Counted from the stretch's first letter, positions 50,628 to 61,692 are shown. The stretch: 64,000 nucleotides of DNA from Emticicia oligotrophica DSM 17448 (GCF_000263195.1 NC_018748.1:4712001-4776000); one strand, 5' to 3'. Notes: a model not told the origin generated them from the sequence alone. Translations and numbers: made by a program.

Positions 50628-50655
50628 AAAAAAGAGAGTAAATACTCTCTTTTTT
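50628..50655 (-). terminator. Terminator of the polyprenyl sugar-phosphate transferase gene
   Basis: A-rich arm ending GAGAGTA (50628-50640) pairs with TACTCTCTTTTTT (50643-50655). It lies 35 nt after the minus-strand stop codon and has T-rich tails in both directions. Confidence 0.75.
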
Positions 50656-50689
50656 AAATTTTCCCATAATAACTTAAACTGAAGTTAAA

Positions 50690-52078
50690 TCAATAGGCCA
50701 TCATATCGCCTTTGAACATATTATAAACTGTCATAATAAATACTTTCACATCAAGCCAAAACGACCAGTTTTCAATATACCAGATATCCAACTCAACTCT
50801 TTTCTCCATCATAAATAAATTAGATGTCTCACCACGATACCCGTTTACTTGAGCCCAACCCGTAATACCTGGTTTTACCAAATGTCTGACCAAATAATTC
50901 TCAATTTGCTCTTTGCTTTCAATACTATGTTGAACTGCGTGAGGTCTTGGACCAATAACAGACATATCTCCTAGAAAAACATTCAAAAACTGTGGAAGTT
51001 CATCTAAATTGGTTTTGCGTAAAAAAGCACCAACTCGGGTAATTCTTTTGTCATTTTTTACAGTTTGGAAAAATCTACCATCATTTTTCTTCGTGCTTGC
51101 ATTGTGCACCATCGTTCTAAACTTAATACACTTAAACACTTTGCCATCTTTACCCCATCTATCCTGCAAGAAAAATACAGGACCTCTGGAATCTAACTTT
51201 ATTGCAATGGCAATAATTGGGAACAACCAACTAAAGACAAAAATAAATATAAGCGAGGTTACTAGTACATCAAAAATTGTTTTAAGTGCATACCAATGAA
51301 ATTCTTCTAAAGGTTCTTCTCGAACAGTAATTACTGGTAAATTTCCAAACAAATCCATTCTAAATTTGCTAGAATAAAGCTGTAAGTATTCAGGAAGAAT
51401 TCTAACTCTTACGGCAAATTTATCGGCAACCCTAAGAATAGACTTAATTTTTTCTTCGTTATACTCTACTAAACTAACGATTAACTCATCGATATCGTGT
51501 TTTTCTATTACATTCTCAAGTTCACATAAAGAACCCTTGTATTTATCGCTTTTTTCTTTGGTGAAGGTATCATCGACAAAACCAACGGGATTATATCCAA
51601 ATTGTTTATTTTTCAGTGCTGTTTCAAAAAAGGTAATCCCTTGTTCACCACTACCAACGATTAGTAAATTTTTTATATCATGTCCGGTTAACCAATTATA
51701 TAATTTCCATTGTTTGATAAAATACTTTTTCATGCCCAACAATACTGTTAGGAAAACAATATATAAACCAGTAATTGTTCTTACATGGTCATTGTCATTT
51801 AAGGTAAAATAAATGAAGCCAATGCCCACCAATTGGAATGAAATGTTGGCTAATAATTCGACAAATTCAGTAGCAAAATTAGTCGTACGAAAATCATCAT
51901 AAAGGTTTGTGTATTTACTTGTAAAGTACCAAATAAAAGATAAAATACAAGGAATTAGGAGTTGAGAACCAACTAAGGGTTTTCCAACCAACAGCATGGC
52001 AAAATAAAAGGAAGCAATGAGTAGAATTATATCTACTGTCAGCCTTTTTTGGCGGTTTTTGTTTATTACTGCTCTCAT
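50690..52078 (-). CDS. Polyprenyl-phosphate sugar-phosphate transferase (WbaP/WcaJ-like initiating enzyme)
   Basis: 462 aa. Four N-terminal membrane helices precede a nucleotide-binding CoA_binding_3-like domain ([11 protein letters not shown]), another membrane helix near residue 280, and the bacterial sugar transferase domain: [31 protein letters not shown] and M-S-V-I-G-P-R-P-H. It moves a hexose-1-phosphate from a UDP-sugar to undecaprenyl phosphate, starting the repeat unit of the exopolysaccharide. The sugar (glucose or galactose) cannot be told. Confidence 0.92.
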   Translation of the reverse strand: MRAVINKNRQKRLTVDIILLIASFYFAMLLVGKPLVGSQLLIPCILSFIWYFTSKYTNLYDDFRTTNFATEFVELLANISFQLVGIGFIYFTLNDNDHVRTITGLYIVFLTVLLGMKKYFIKQWKLYNWLTGHDIKNLLIVGSGEQGITFFETALKNKQFGYNPVGFVDDTFTKEKSDKYKGSLCELENVIEKHDIDELIVSLVEYNEEKIKSILRVADKFAVRVRILPEYLQLYSSKFRMDLFGNLPVITVREEPLEEFHWYALKTIFDVLVTSLIFIFVFSWLFPIIAIAIKLDSRGPVFFLQDRWGKDGKVFKCIKFRTMVHNASTKKNDGRFFQTVKNDKRITRVGAFLRKTNLDELPQFLNVFLGDMSVIGPRPHAVQHSIESKEQIENYLVRHLVKPGITGWAQVNGYRGETSNLFMMEKRVELDIWYIENWSFWLDVKVFIMTVYNMFKGDMMAY

Positions 52079-52187
52079 GGTCTAAAAAGATAATGGATTT
52101 GATGATTCATAAAACAACAAAATCACTTGTTCTTTCAATTGGCTAATTAATTATATGTTTTCCTCAATAGTAAATACTTAATAAATC

Positions 52188-53792
52188 TTATTTGCAATAA
52201 TCTTTCATGGTAATCCTAAAGCTCCAGTTCTGTTTATCAATCAAATAATTCTTTTGAACATAAGGCCAAGAAACTCCCCCGTCAGTACTTGCCCTTAAAT
52301 CAAATTTCTGCCCCACTTGCATCTTGTATGTTTTCAGTTTTGAATTAGCTCTTGTCAACACACCGATATCTCTCCAAACATTTTTATCAGGCTCACTAAA
52401 TTGAATTTTCATTTCTGATGGCAAGCCTGCTTCATTCAATGTTTGTCCTTGTGGACAAACCAATTTAACATCTAACTCAACGTACTTAGGAATAGTAATT
52501 TTTGACAAGTCAATAGTGGTCTTGCTTACACCACATAAAGGTATTTCAGGACTTTCAACAATTGGTGTTTTTAAATTACCTCCATAAAAATTATTATAAT
52601 CAAAAACTCTAAATTTGACTTTCTCAGCAACCTTTGGAATGAAGGAAACATTAAACGTCGCACCATCATTCGCAGAGATATAATAGTCTCTAATTAGCTT
52701 ATTATCAACAACATTCACCAACTGGGCATAGTAAACAATATCTAAATCTTTTACCAAACTTTTAGAAATAAATGAAGGGCCAGTTCTACAAATATTTCGT
52801 TTCCAGCCTGCAATCCAGTAAGTTACATGTGGTATTTCAAATTTAATTTCAAACTTACCTGTTTGCTCATTTTTTTTGATGTACGTTTCTCCCTCCTCTT
52901 TCCAAAGCCCAATATCAGTATCGTAACTAAAAACACCAATTTTATCATTGCTTGCTATATTTACATTGCTCTGTGGATTAATAATGTTCCCCGCAATTTC
53001 AATAGTTAGTTTGAGTGGTTTACTGAATTTTTTAATCACCTCATCCTTATCAGTACTCATCTCAAGTGAAAACAATGCAGCAGTTTGTAAAAAATCAAAA
53101 GGCTCTGCTAAAGGTTTATCATTTACATCCACTGGATTAGTAGCTACGCCACCTGCAGGCAAATACGACTTTGAATTAGCACTACTATAATGATTAACAA
53201 CTATATCAAATAAATCAGTTTTTGAATTATTATCAGAATTATAAAAAAGGGTATTTTCTGCTACTGAAATTGATATATTTTCCTGCTTGTTAAATGATGC
53301 AATTTGTATAGAAGTACTTCTTTTAGGGTCAAATTGCTGCTGAGTTGCATTAATTACCCCAGGGGCTTCCCTCTTTACAAATGGAAAATATAAACTATAA
53401 TTCCCATCATTTTTAAAAATAAAATCTTTGATAATCTTCGTATATGCTTTGGATTCTGCAACAAGTGTAAATTTAATTGGTGCCGAAACCGAGGGAATAA
53501 TTAATGGTTCAACAGCTAATACAATTAACCCTTCCTTGCTTATTTTAAAGTTTTTCGAATTTAGATTCGTAACGATTTTATCTGCATCTTGCCCAACAAT
53601 CCTAAAATCTAAATCTTGAGGTAATTGACCATTTTCAGGCAATGAAAACTGCACTCTTAAGGTACTTTTATTAATAGGTTCTTTAAAACCTAAGATAAAC
53701 CCATCTAAAGGATTTTTACATGCAGTGACCGTTACCAAAAAAAATAACAGTATAGTAATTTGGGCTATATTTTTATTTAAAAAAAACTGCAT
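52188..53792 (-). CDS. Large predicted lipoprotein of unknown function
   Basis: 534 aa. An N-terminal signal with lipobox V-T-A-C (Cys25) predicts lipidation and export. The mature protein looks beta-rich, with several Ig-like stretches (I-P-S-V-S-A-P-I-K-F-T-L-V-A-E, K-Y-V-E-L-D-V-K-L-V-C-P) and a few scattered Cys. It contains V-T-Y-W-I-A-G-W, reminiscent of surface carboxypeptidase-regulatory-like proteins, but no domain is recognised with confidence. It begins 6 nt after the barrel-like gene, so the two are co-transcribed and probably work together at the outer membrane. Confidence 0.75.
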   Translation of the reverse strand: MQFFLNKNIAQITILLFFLVTVTACKNPLDGFILGFKEPINKSTLRVQFSLPENGQLPQDLDFRIVGQDADKIVTNLNSKNFKISKEGLIVLAVEPLIIPSVSAPIKFTLVAESKAYTKIIKDFIFKNDGNYSLYFPFVKREAPGVINATQQQFDPKRSTSIQIASFNKQENISISVAENTLFYNSDNNSKTDLFDIVVNHYSSANSKSYLPAGGVATNPVDVNDKPLAEPFDFLQTAALFSLEMSTDKDEVIKKFSKPLKLTIEIAGNIINPQSNVNIASNDKIGVFSYDTDIGLWKEEGETYIKKNEQTGKFEIKFEIPHVTYWIAGWKRNICRTGPSFISKSLVKDLDIVYYAQLVNVVDNKLIRDYYISANDGATFNVSFIPKVAEKVKFRVFDYNNFYGGNLKTPIVESPEIPLCGVSKTTIDLSKITIPKYVELDVKLVCPQGQTLNEAGLPSEMKIQFSEPDKNVWRDIGVLTRANSKLKTYKMQVGQKFDLRASTDGGVSWPYVQKNYLIDKQNWSFRITMKDYCK

Positions 53793-53798
53793 TAAGCC

Positions 53799-54509
53799 TC
53801 AAGACTTCAGTTTATACCTCAAACTCAAACTAATCAAAGGATAAAAACTGTATCCCTTCATATTTCGTTCTATCTTTTTGATCTCGGTATCTATGGTTGT
53901 TGTCTCTAAAAATCCCTCGTAATTTATTTGTAATTGAGGGCTTCCCATGTAATAACAGCCAATATCTACTGCTCCACTTAATCTTTTTCTTAAATTCATT
54001 TGTCCAAATCCAATTCCAAGATACGGACGAACCCGACTCCACTTAATTCCAAAACTAATTTCGCCAAAATCATCTTTTGCAATTTCCAGACCTCCTGTTT
54101 TTAAACCAGTTTGTGTAGAAAGCTTTACCTGATATTTTTGTATCAATTCTCCACTTACACCAGCAGCCAACCTAAAATTCTTCTTTTTTAAGGGATAATA
54201 GTAGGTCAAAAAACCGAGGGTGAACGTATTAATTTTAGGAAATATATCAATGCTACTATTTTCTTCAAAATTGATTTGTTGAGTTTGATGAAACCTTAGA
54301 AAATGTGAATAAATTCCAAATTTAACTTTCTTTAAATTCCTTAAACCCACTTCAGTACCTAAACTTACCCCCTTGGTTGTCAGCCCTATTGAGATTCCAT
54401 CAACAAAACATTTTTGTGTAGAGTCTCTTCTACAAAAACCATTTAATTGAAAAGCTAGTAATAAACCTAACACAAGTGTTGCTTTTATGGATACTACCTT
54501 TATCGACAT
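53799..54509 (-). CDS. Secreted protein with outer-membrane beta-barrel features
   Basis: 236 aa. A signal peptide (ending near residue 25) is followed by alternating beta strands: G-I-S-I-G-L-T-T-K-G-V-S-L-G, F-T-L-G-F-L-T-Y-Y-Y-P, F-R-L-A-A-G-V-S-G-E, V-R-P-Y-L-G-I-G-F-G and a final L-I-S-L-S-L-R-Y-K-L. This is the look of a small outer-membrane barrel. It is first in a two-gene unit with the lipoprotein, between the polyprenyl transferase and gmd. Function is unknown. Confidence 0.75.
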   Translation of the reverse strand: MSIKVVSIKATLVLGLLLAFQLNGFCRRDSTQKCFVDGISIGLTTKGVSLGTEVGLRNLKKVKFGIYSHFLRFHQTQQINFEENSSIDIFPKINTFTLGFLTYYYPLKKKNFRLAAGVSGELIQKYQVKLSTQTGLKTGGLEIAKDDFGEISFGIKWSRVRPYLGIGFGQMNLRKRLSGAVDIGCYYMGSPQLQINYEGFLETTTIDTEIKKIERNMKGYSFYPLISLSLRYKLKS

Positions 54510-55161
54510 AGGTTTAAAATTATATTAACTCAAATCAGACTCATTTAACACTCATCTTAATTAAATTCAACCCATCCCTTTCGTATTTCAATATAAATTT
54601 AAGAAAAGTAAATTAATTAATTGCACATAATTTATTAAACGGCAATAAAATAATGAAAATAATTCTAATGAGAATATTTTTTATTAGCAAAGTCCTATAT
54701 TATTACAGTGCAAATATCTCATTACATAAATTATTGAAGATAAACACTTTATGGTATAAACTACCAATTTAACAGAATACTGTTTATTATTCGCAGATGC
54801 AGAATTTGCAGGGAGAACTTAATTTTGGTAGAGCTTTTTAGAGTTCCTCTAAATAATTTTTTGATGCGTTAAAAAAGGCATAAATACTTAGGTTGCATGA
54901 TGCTACCCAAGTAACTGTTGGCAAATTTTACCTTAAAAAATTCAGATGTAAATTTATTAATAAATTGTAATTACGTCTTCGCTTTTCTCAAGAGTAGAGG
55001 AATCGATGATCCAAAAGAACAAGAGAGGAGTGTAAGATGTGATGATAACATCAATCAACTTTTGAAAGGCTATTTGTTATATTATTGCAAGTGAATTCTG
55101 GATATATTAATCTTTACAATCTCTTCTTCCCAAGAACAAGAGATTGTAAAGTTAAAGGCTT
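54510..55161. other. 652-nt intergenic region between gmd and the barrel-like gene
   Basis: No intact gene is supported. Short broken frames on the plus strand (for example L-H-D-A-T-Q-V-T-V-G-K-F-Y around 54894-54932) might be relics, but no family is recognised. It ends with the hairpin at 55112-55151. Confidence 0.55.
55112..55151 (-). terminator. Hairpin downstream of gmd
   Basis: CTTTACAATCTCTT (55112-55125) pairs with AAGAGATTGTAAAG (55138-55151), a perfect 14-bp stem 11 nt after the gmd stop. No strong T run follows on the minus strand, so it may protect the 3' end rather than terminate. Confidence 0.55.
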
Positions 55162-56229
55162 TTATTTGTTACTAAATAATTTCATATCAGAATCCATCAT
55201 ATCTTTTACTAAAGCAGGCAAATCATATTTAGGTTTCCATCCTAATACAGTTTGAGATTTAGTTGGGTCACCAATTAATAAATCAACTTCAGTTGGACGG
55301 AAATATTTAGGGTCAACCTCTACAACTACAGAACCAATTGGTAATTGATAACGCTCATCATTACATGCTACAACTTTTCCTTTCTCATCGACACCTTCGC
55401 CTTCAAACGAAAGCTCAATACCCACTTCATTGAAAGCCATTTTCACAAAATCTCTCACCCTTGTTGTAATACCTGTAGCAATCACAAAATCTTCAGGTTT
55501 ATCTTGCTGGAGAATCAACCACATGGCCTCCACATAGTCTTTGGCATGGCCCCAGTCGCGTTGAGCATCGAGATTTCCAAGGAATAACTTCTGTTCTTGG
55601 CCTAAAGCAATTTGCGAAACCGCTCTAGTAATTTTCCGAGTTACAAAAGTTTCACCACGCAATGGCGACTCATGGTTGAACAAAATACCGTTTACCGCAA
55701 ACATATTGTAAGCTTCACGGTAGTTAACCGTAATCCAATAACCATATAATTTAGCTACAGCGTATGGAGAACGTGGATAAAAAGGAGTTGTCTCTGACTG
55801 CGGAACCGCCTGAACCAGACCATAAAGTTCTGAAGTGGATGCCTGATAGATTTTAGTTTTTTCAGTTAATCCTAAAAGTCTAACGGCCTCTAGGATACGT
55901 AATGTACCAATACCATCTACTTGAGCAGTATATTCAGGCTCATCAAATGACACTTTAACATGCGACATCGCACCTAAATTATAAATCTCATCAGGTTGAA
56001 CTTCTTGTACAATACGAATAATATTGGTAGAATCCGATAAATCGCCGTAATGTAAAATAAACTTCACACCAAGCTTGTGTAAATCTTCATAAATATGATC
56101 AATACGACCAGTGTTGATTAACGAACTTCTGCGTTTGATTCCGTGCACCTCATATCCTTTCGCTAATAATAATTCTGCCAAATAGGCTCCATCTTGTCCT
56201 GTAATACCAGTGATCAGGGCTTTTTTCAT
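55162..56229 (-). CDS. gmd: GDP-mannose 4,6-dehydratase
   Basis: 355 aa of the extended SDR family. The NADP loop is [11 protein letters not shown], followed by G-I-K-R-R-S-S, the catalytic Tyr/Lys in [14 protein letters not shown], and [16 protein letters not shown] and [10 protein letters not shown] typical of Gmd. It converts GDP-mannose to GDP-4-keto-6-deoxymannose, the first step to GDP-L-fucose. The second enzyme, Fcl, is encoded just upstream on the same strand with a 206-nt gap that may hold its own promoter. Confidence 0.97.
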   Translation of the reverse strand: MKKALITGITGQDGAYLAELLLAKGYEVHGIKRRSSLINTGRIDHIYEDLHKLGVKFILHYGDLSDSTNIIRIVQEVQPDEIYNLGAMSHVKVSFDEPEYTAQVDGIGTLRILEAVRLLGLTEKTKIYQASTSELYGLVQAVPQSETTPFYPRSPYAVAKLYGYWITVNYREAYNMFAVNGILFNHESPLRGETFVTRKITRAVSQIALGQEQKLFLGNLDAQRDWGHAKDYVEAMWLILQQDKPEDFVIATGITTRVRDFVKMAFNEVGIELSFEGEGVDEKGKVVACNDERYQLPIGSVVVEVDPKYFRPTEVDLLIGDPTKSQTVLGWKPKYDLPALVKDMMDSDMKLFSNK

Positions 56230-56293
56230 GGTTATTTGATTTTTTAATAATTCTTTGGTTAATTAGTTTTATCTGTGGGTAAACTTTAATTCA

Positions 56294-56301
56294 CAAACTT
56301 A
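56294..56301 (-). promoter_or_regulatory. Candidate -7 box for gmd
   Basis: On the minus strand this reads TAAGTTTG, matching TAnnTTTG, 64 nt upstream of the gmd start. The -33 element is unclear. Confidence 0.4.
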
Positions 56302-56435
56302 CATCTAAAAAAAACAAAAAATATTGATTAATTAACTTATTTATTATTCGGTTTGATTATTTATTTGTTTAATTACTTCTTTTACCAAAGCAAATTTTGA
56401 AGTTTCAAAATAAGCATTCTAAACTTAGAGGTAAA

Positions 56436-57377
56436 TCACTTTCTTAGCAAATCATAGTTTTTCAAAAAGTCAGCATAAGCTAAAGAAATTCCTTCTTCCA
56501 AATCAATCTTATAAGCCCAACCTAGAGATTTTAATTTGCTAACATCCATTAATTTTCTAGGTGTTCCATCTGGTTTAGTATGATCCCAAACAATTTCACC
56601 TACAAAACCTACCGTTTTTTTGACTAACTCCGCTAAATCTTTGATGCTTATATCGTGCCCTGTTCCAATATTTAAAAATTCTGAACCGCTATAGTTTTCC
56701 ATCAAAAATACACAGGCATCTGCCATATCATCTGCATGTAAAAACTCTCGTAATGGACTTCCAGAACCCCAAAGAACAACTTCAGCCTTACTATTTTCTT
56801 TTGCCTCATGAAACTTTCTTATAAGTGCTGGTAAAACGTGCGAATTTTGTAAATCATAATTATCGTTGGGTCCATACAAATTAGTAGGCATGACAGAAAT
56901 AAAATCGCAACCATATTGGCTTCCATACGCCTCACACATTTTTATACCAGCAATTTTGGCAATGGCATAGGGCTCATTGGTGGGTTCTAACAAACCAGTC
57001 AATAAATATTCTTCTTTAAGTGGCTGCGGAGCTAATTTAGGATAGATACAAGAAGACCCTAAAAACATGAGTTTTTTTACACCATTCAAATAAGAAGCAT
57101 GAATCACATTATTTTGAATAGCCATATTTTCATAGATAAAATCTGCTCTGTAAGTATTATTAGCTACAATACCTCCTACTTTTGCTGCTGCTAAAAACAC
57201 ATAGTCGGGGCGTTCTTGCTCAAAAAAAGCTTGTACAGCAGCTTGATTTCTTAGGTCGAGTTCTTTAGATGTTTTTAATATAAAATTATTAAATCCTTTT
57301 TTTTCTAATTTTCTTAAAATAGCAGACCCAACCATTCCCTTATGGCCTGCAATGTATATTTTACTACTTTTGTTCAT
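56436..57377 (-). CDS. fcl: GDP-L-fucose synthase
   Basis: 313 aa. The NADP loop is G-H-K-G-M-V-G-S-A, followed by [18 protein letters not shown], and catalytic Tyr/Lys in [22 protein letters not shown] and E-F-L-H-A-D-D-M-A also match Fcl/WcaG. It epimerises and reduces the Gmd product to GDP-L-fucose. The start overlaps the end of the upstream glycosyltransferase by 14 nt, so it is co-translated with the polysaccharide operon. Confidence 0.97.
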   Translation of the reverse strand: MNKSSKIYIAGHKGMVGSAILRKLEKKGFNNFILKTSKELDLRNQAAVQAFFEQERPDYVFLAAAKVGGIVANNTYRADFIYENMAIQNNVIHASYLNGVKKLMFLGSSCIYPKLAPQPLKEEYLLTGLLEPTNEPYAIAKIAGIKMCEAYGSQYGCDFISVMPTNLYGPNDNYDLQNSHVLPALIRKFHEAKENSKAEVVLWGSGSPLREFLHADDMADACVFLMENYSGSEFLNIGTGHDISIKDLAELVKKTVGFVGEIVWDHTKPDGTPRKLMDVSKLKSLGWAYKIDLEEGISLAYADFLKNYDLLRK

Positions 57378-58491
57378 ATCTTTTGGGATGTTTTTCTAAG
57401 CTAAATTGATTGTCATATAATTTTGTAACTAAAGATTTTATTTCTAAATCGAACCTCATAGAACTAAACCGTTCTGCATTTTTTCTTATTTTAGCATAGT
57501 CGAACTTCAATTTTTCAAATTGATTAACAGCTTCTACGATAGAATTGACACTCTGTTCACTAAATAAATACCCTGTTTCTTGATGAATTACTGATTCTGC
57601 TGGACCTCCTTGACCAAAACAAATTACAGGAGTTCCGCAAGCTTGAGCTTCTACAGGAGCAATTCCAAAATCTTCTAATGCCGCAAAAACAAATCCTCTT
57701 GCTTTTCCAATGATCAAAGAAACTTCATCGCTTGCTAAAAAACCTGTAAACTCAATATTTTCTTTTGCAATAGCCTTTAAATAGGGCATTAATTCACCAT
57801 CACCTATTATTATTAACTTTTTCCCCGTTTGATTAAAAGCCTCAATAATTAAATCAAACCTTTTTTTAACAGCAAATCTTCCAACCGTCACATAATAATC
57901 TTCTTTGTCTTCAACCAATGTAAACTTTTCAACATCAACAGGAGGATAGATTAAATATGTATCTCTTTTATATCTTTCTTTAACCCACTGCTGAACAAAC
58001 TTAGAATTAGCTATATATACATCAGGCCCTTGTGCTAGTCTAAAATCAAAATGCTTTATTATATTTAAAACAGGGGAAAGTACTTTCGAAAATCCTTTGA
58101 AAAAAAGTTTTCTTTCATAATCCTCCCAAACATACATAAGGTTTCTTTGTTGTAAATAACAAATATGTAACTGAGAATCTGTACTTTTTTTAACTCCTTT
58201 TGCCGCCGTATGTGACGAACTTAAAATTAAATCTGTTTTAGTATCAACATTCAGTTCACGTATAAAATAAGGAAATAATGGAAATAAAAACCTAAACTTT
58301 TTTCCAAATATCTGTAAAGAAGAGGTCTTTATTGTGTACTTCTTCGAAAAAAGTTTATTCTTGTCACTCTCACTCATTATATCCACCATACTTAAAACTT
58401 CTTCAAATTCAAAATTTGAAGAAAATGAGGCAATCACTTTTTCAGCACCTCCGTATAGATCTAACCAATCAACTACTAATGATATTCTCAT
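57364..58491 (-). CDS. Glycosyltransferase family 4 protein
   Basis: 375 aa from the ATG at 58491; the open frame starts two codons earlier at a TTG. GT-B fold: N-terminal [11 protein letters not shown] acceptor loop, [14 protein letters not shown], and the C-terminal [16 protein letters not shown] donor site (E-x7-E type). It adds a sugar from an NDP-sugar to the lipid-linked repeat unit; donor unknown. It overlaps fcl by 14 nt and follows the next GT4 gene by 22 nt. Confidence 0.93.
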   Translation of the reverse strand: MRISLVVDWLDLYGGAEKVIASFSSNFEFEEVLSMVDIMSESDKNKLFSKKYTIKTSSLQIFGKKFRFLFPLFPYFIRELNVDTKTDLILSSSHTAAKGVKKSTDSQLHICYLQQRNLMYVWEDYERKLFFKGFSKVLSPVLNIIKHFDFRLAQGPDVYIANSKFVQQWVKERYKRDTYLIYPPVDVEKFTLVEDKEDYYVTVGRFAVKKRFDLIIEAFNQTGKKLIIIGDGELMPYLKAIAKENIEFTGFLASDEVSLIIGKARGFVFAALEDFGIAPVEAQACGTPVICFGQGGPAESVIHQETGYLFSEQSVNSIVEAVNQFEKLKFDYAKIRKNAERFSSMRFDLEIKSLVTKLYDNQFSLEKHPKRYEQK

Positions 58492-58513
58492 GATCAATTC
58501 AAAACAGATTGTA

Positions 58514-59572
58514 TCAGTTAATATTAATTATAATATCATGAAATTTGGTCGTACTACTTTCCCAAGAGAATCGCTCTTTATTTGTTTTACCTAATTGAAT
58601 TAGTTTATCTCTGGTTTGATCTTGGAATATTTGTAACATTGAATCTGCTATACTTTGTACACTGTAAGGGTTACAATAAAGTGCACTATTCCTAAATATC
58701 TCAGGTAAAGAACTTTGATTTGAAACTATAATAGGACAGTTACAAGCTTGAGCTTCTAAAGGTGGAATACCAAATCCTTCATAAAAAGAAGGGAAAATGA
58801 AAGCTAAAGCATTGCTATAATATTCAACAATTTGCTCATCCGATATTCTTCCTAAAAAGACAATTTTTCCATTTGTAATATAATTTGAAACATCCAATGT
58901 ATTAAAGCTATTAGAAACCTTATCTCCTATAACAAAGAGTTTTACATCATGTTTCTGTTCTGAGACAATATTAAAAGCCTTAAAAAGGGATATAAGATTT
59001 TTCCTCTCACTTAAAGAAGATAATGCTAAAAAAAATGTTTCTCTTTTATTTTCATCAATACATTTTTTATTCGTGAACTCACTGCTAACTGCATTGTAAA
59101 CAACACTTATTCTTTCTGGCTGTATATCATAAAATCGGCATATTTCATTTTTTGAAAATTCACTTACAGTAAAAATGCATTTTGCTCTTCTAAGCAATTT
59201 CGGAATCATGAATTTGTACCAAAATAGAAATTTTTTTGAGTAAGCTTCAGGATAAACTAAATATGCAATGTCATGTAATGTTATAACATTATTGGTGTAA
59301 AAGATTGGGGCAGTGTTTGCTAAATTTATTAACAATGGATTATTCTTGTATTTTAAATAAATAGGAAGCTCTATTTGCTCCCAAATTTGTCCACTAAGTT
59401 TGCCTATAACCACTATATTTAATTCAGATGCAATATCTACGTGAATTATATTATGCGGAGCTACAAAAACTATATTGGGTTCTATTTTTTTTAAATTTTT
59501 GCAAATCTCAATTGCAAAACGCTGAACTCCCGTTATATTTTGAGTGAGAAACCTACAGTTAACTACTATCAT
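58514..59572 (-). CDS. Glycosyltransferase family 4 (GT1/GT4-like) protein
   Basis: 352 aa. Early G-V-Q-R-F-A-I-E-I motif, middle Y-L-V-Y-P-E-A-Y-S-K-K-F and T-V-S-E-F-S-K-N-E-I, and the GT-B donor site P-S-F-Y-E-G-F-G-I-P-P-L-E-A-Q-A-C. It resembles mannosyl- or other hexosyltransferases of capsule loci. Its ATG shares one base with the TAA of the upstream GT2 gene (TAATG), indicating tight coupling. Sugar not determined. Confidence 0.92.
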   Translation of the reverse strand: MIVVNCRFLTQNITGVQRFAIEICKNLKKIEPNIVFVAPHNIIHVDIASELNIVVIGKLSGQIWEQIELPIYLKYKNNPLLINLANTAPIFYTNNVITLHDIAYLVYPEAYSKKFLFWYKFMIPKLLRRAKCIFTVSEFSKNEICRFYDIQPERISVVYNAVSSEFTNKKCIDENKRETFFLALSSLSERKNLISLFKAFNIVSEQKHDVKLFVIGDKVSNSFNTLDVSNYITNGKIVFLGRISDEQIVEYYSNALAFIFPSFYEGFGIPPLEAQACNCPIIVSNQSSLPEIFRNSALYCNPYSVQSIADSMLQIFQDQTRDKLIQLGKTNKERFSWESSTTKFHDIIININ

Positions 59573-60348
59573 TATTTTCTAAGAAATAAATTAATACCAA
59601 TCTTTTTGAAAGCATTCTTAATGTAAGTCTTAACAAACTGAAGTAAAAAATAGTAATTTGCTGTTAGCTTGTTAAGGTTTCCTGTATTTATACATGCCCT
59701 TCTATGCTCAAAAAAGAGTTTAGGATTATAACTTGCTCCACCCTCAGTCATCAATACAGTTATCTCATTAAAAAATAATGCATTTAACTTTTCACCAGGT
59801 CTTAACAATAACTCGTAATCACCACAGATATTATAGTTAATATCAAACATCCCATATTTTTCAAAAAGTTTCTTAGAATGTAATGCTCCAGGATGAGCAA
59901 GCATATTTATTTTTTGAAATTTATCCCATTTCCAAGGCCATCCCATTGTTCTTAAATAATTACCATTTGAATCTATCAAATTTAATTTTGAAGAAACTAA
60001 CAAGCAATTATCTACTTGATTGGACTCTAAAAAAGCAACATAGTTATTCAAACAATTATCTACAAGAAAATCATCTGAACCTAAAAATAATATCCAGTCA
60101 CCTGAAGCTTTATTTAATCCTTTATTCCAAGCATCATATATTCCTTTGTCACTTTCTGACGACCAGAAATTAATTTTAGACTCATATTTTTTTATTATAT
60201 CTACTGTCTTATCTTTAGATTGTCCATCAATAATAATATATTCTATATTACTGTAACTTTGAGATAAAACACTAAGCATGGACTTTTCAAGTGTTTTATC
60301 TGAATTAAAGGTAGCAGTTATAATTGATACTTTTGGATTTAAATTCAT
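59572..60348 (-). CDS. Glycosyltransferase family 2 protein
   Basis: 258 aa, GT-A fold, soluble or peripheral. V-S-I-I-T-A-T-F-N-S-D, I-I-D-G-Q-S-K-D-K-T, S-D-K-G-I-Y-D-A-W-N-K-G and F-L-G-S-D-D give the nucleotide and DxD sites; G-D-Y-E-L-L-L-R follows. It is the WcaE/WcaA-like type common in capsule loci. It is probably one of the chain-extending enzymes acting after the polyprenyl transferase. The Wzy-like gene lies 69 nt upstream. Confidence 0.93.
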   Translation of the reverse strand: MNLNPKVSIITATFNSDKTLEKSMLSVLSQSYSNIEYIIIDGQSKDKTVDIIKKYESKINFWSSESDKGIYDAWNKGLNKASGDWILFLGSDDFLVDNCLNNYVAFLESNQVDNCLLVSSKLNLIDSNGNYLRTMGWPWKWDKFQKINMLAHPGALHSKKLFEKYGMFDINYNICGDYELLLRPGEKLNALFFNEITVLMTEGGASYNPKLFFEHRRACINTGNLNKLTANYYFLLQFVKTYIKNAFKKIGINLFLRK

Positions 60349-60417
60349 GAATCTTATAACGTTAATATTACTAATAATGATGGATAAAGTTTTTCAAAGT
60401 GTATTTTTCAGACCCAA

Positions 60418-61692
60418 TCAATCAAATTTCACCTTGGTTGCAAGCTGAAAAAAAGAAACAGAAACTATAAAAAATATTAGTAGAAAGTTAGGGAAATAAA
60501 AACCCATTAAGCTTTCTGTACTACCAACAATACTACAATACAACAGCATACTTCCTACAATAATAGATTCTAGTCTAAATAAAGAATATAATTTTTTAAT
60601 AAGATATATAATTCTGAAATTACACTGCATAAAACAAATAAGTCCGATATAACCCATGTCGAAAAGAATTGCAAAAATTGAATTATGTGTTGTAATTAAA
60701 TTATTATTTGTCCAAGAAGAAAAGATATTTGCCCACTGTAGTGATATATTTGAGCCAAAATGCCCAAACTCTCCATATCCTATTAATTGAAATATCTCAA
60801 AAGATAAGAAAAAATTTAAGGACACAGTCCAAATTGTAAACCTGATTAGCTCTGACTCATCATCCCCTCTTTGTAAATTATTAACATTGCCAAGTAGAAT
60901 TGGCATTATTACCGATAATACCACAGGAAGAATGAAATATATAAAAGGACTAATTGAAAATAAGATTCTATTGTATGAAAAACTACTTCCTTTAAATAAA
61001 AATACAAATAAAGAGATAAGAATTGGAATAAAAATTGACATTCGAGAGTCAATGGGCACAAGAGTTATAAGTAAAAGTGTAAGACAAATTACTCTGATTA
61101 CTGAAAACTTAGTAAATAATATTAACAATATTTGTAACATAAAAACAAGACCAATAACACTTGCGAAGCTGTTATATCCTGTAGCAAGAGGATACTTTAC
61201 CCTTAAAATATTTATTCCAATATTTGCCAATAATAAAGCTGGACTAGCTTCTTGATAGCTGATTGCTTCGTCTAAGTCTAATTTTATCTGAAAATAATAT
61301 AGTATAAAGTTAATAAAACAGAAAATTGAAAAAGGAAAAATTATCAATTTTTGTAAAATATTTTGAAACTCAAAAAAAGTCCCTAATCTAATGTATTTAC
61401 AACCAATTGTAATAATGTAAAGGAACATCAATAAATTGGTTAAAAATTTATAAAGGATATTAAAAAAATCTAAAGATGGGTTTGAAGTACGAACTAGTGA
61501 TATTAAAAAAAGTATCATTATTCCAATTAAACTTTTATTATTTTTGCTAGTACAAAATTTTGAAACACTGTTAAATTGTTTCAAAATTTGATATAAAACA
61601 CAACTATTCATTAATAATTTTAGAAGAATTATCTTTCCTAAAGCTGAACTATGCAATAAAATTAAAAATATGGTAAAAATATCAAATGGCAT
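60418..61692 (-). CDS. Wzy-like O-antigen/exopolysaccharide polymerase
   Basis: 424 aa with about ten to twelve very hydrophobic segments and a larger loop near residues 270-345, typical of Wzy polymerases, which have little sequence conservation. N-S-I-F-A-I-L-F-D-M-G-Y-I-G resembles the H-N-x-F/L-x-x-x-x-x-x-x-G pattern of the O-antigen ligase/polymerase family. It would join repeat units on the periplasmic side of the inner membrane. The gene is noticeably more AT-rich than the housekeeping part of the window. Position between glycosyltransferase and acetyltransferase genes supports the call. Confidence 0.8.
   Translation of the reverse strand: MPFDIFTIFLILLHSSALGKIILLKLLMNSCVLYQILKQFNSVSKFCTSKNNKSLIGIMILFLISLVRTSNPSLDFFNILYKFLTNLLMFLYIITIGCKYIRLGTFFEFQNILQKLIIFPFSIFCFINFILYYFQIKLDLDEAISYQEASPALLLANIGINILRVKYPLATGYNSFASVIGLVFMLQILLILFTKFSVIRVICLTLLLITLVPIDSRMSIFIPILISLFVFLFKGSSFSYNRILFSISPFIYFILPVVLSVIMPILLGNVNNLQRGDDESELIRFTIWTVSLNFFLSFEIFQLIGYGEFGHFGSNISLQWANIFSSWTNNNLITTHNSIFAILFDMGYIGLICFMQCNFRIIYLIKKLYSLFRLESIIVGSMLLYCSIVGSTESLMGFYFPNFLLIFFIVSVSFFQLATKVKFD

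Noticed and set aside
54880-54990. Possible transposase relic in the gap before gmd
   Set aside because: A short readable segment exists but it is too short and shows no recognisable transposase motif or inverted ends.
60887-61255. 122-codon plus-strand frame opposite the Wzy-like gene
   Set aside because: It is the antisense of a hydrophobic AT-rich gene, with no family features; the minus-strand frame is longer and in operon context.
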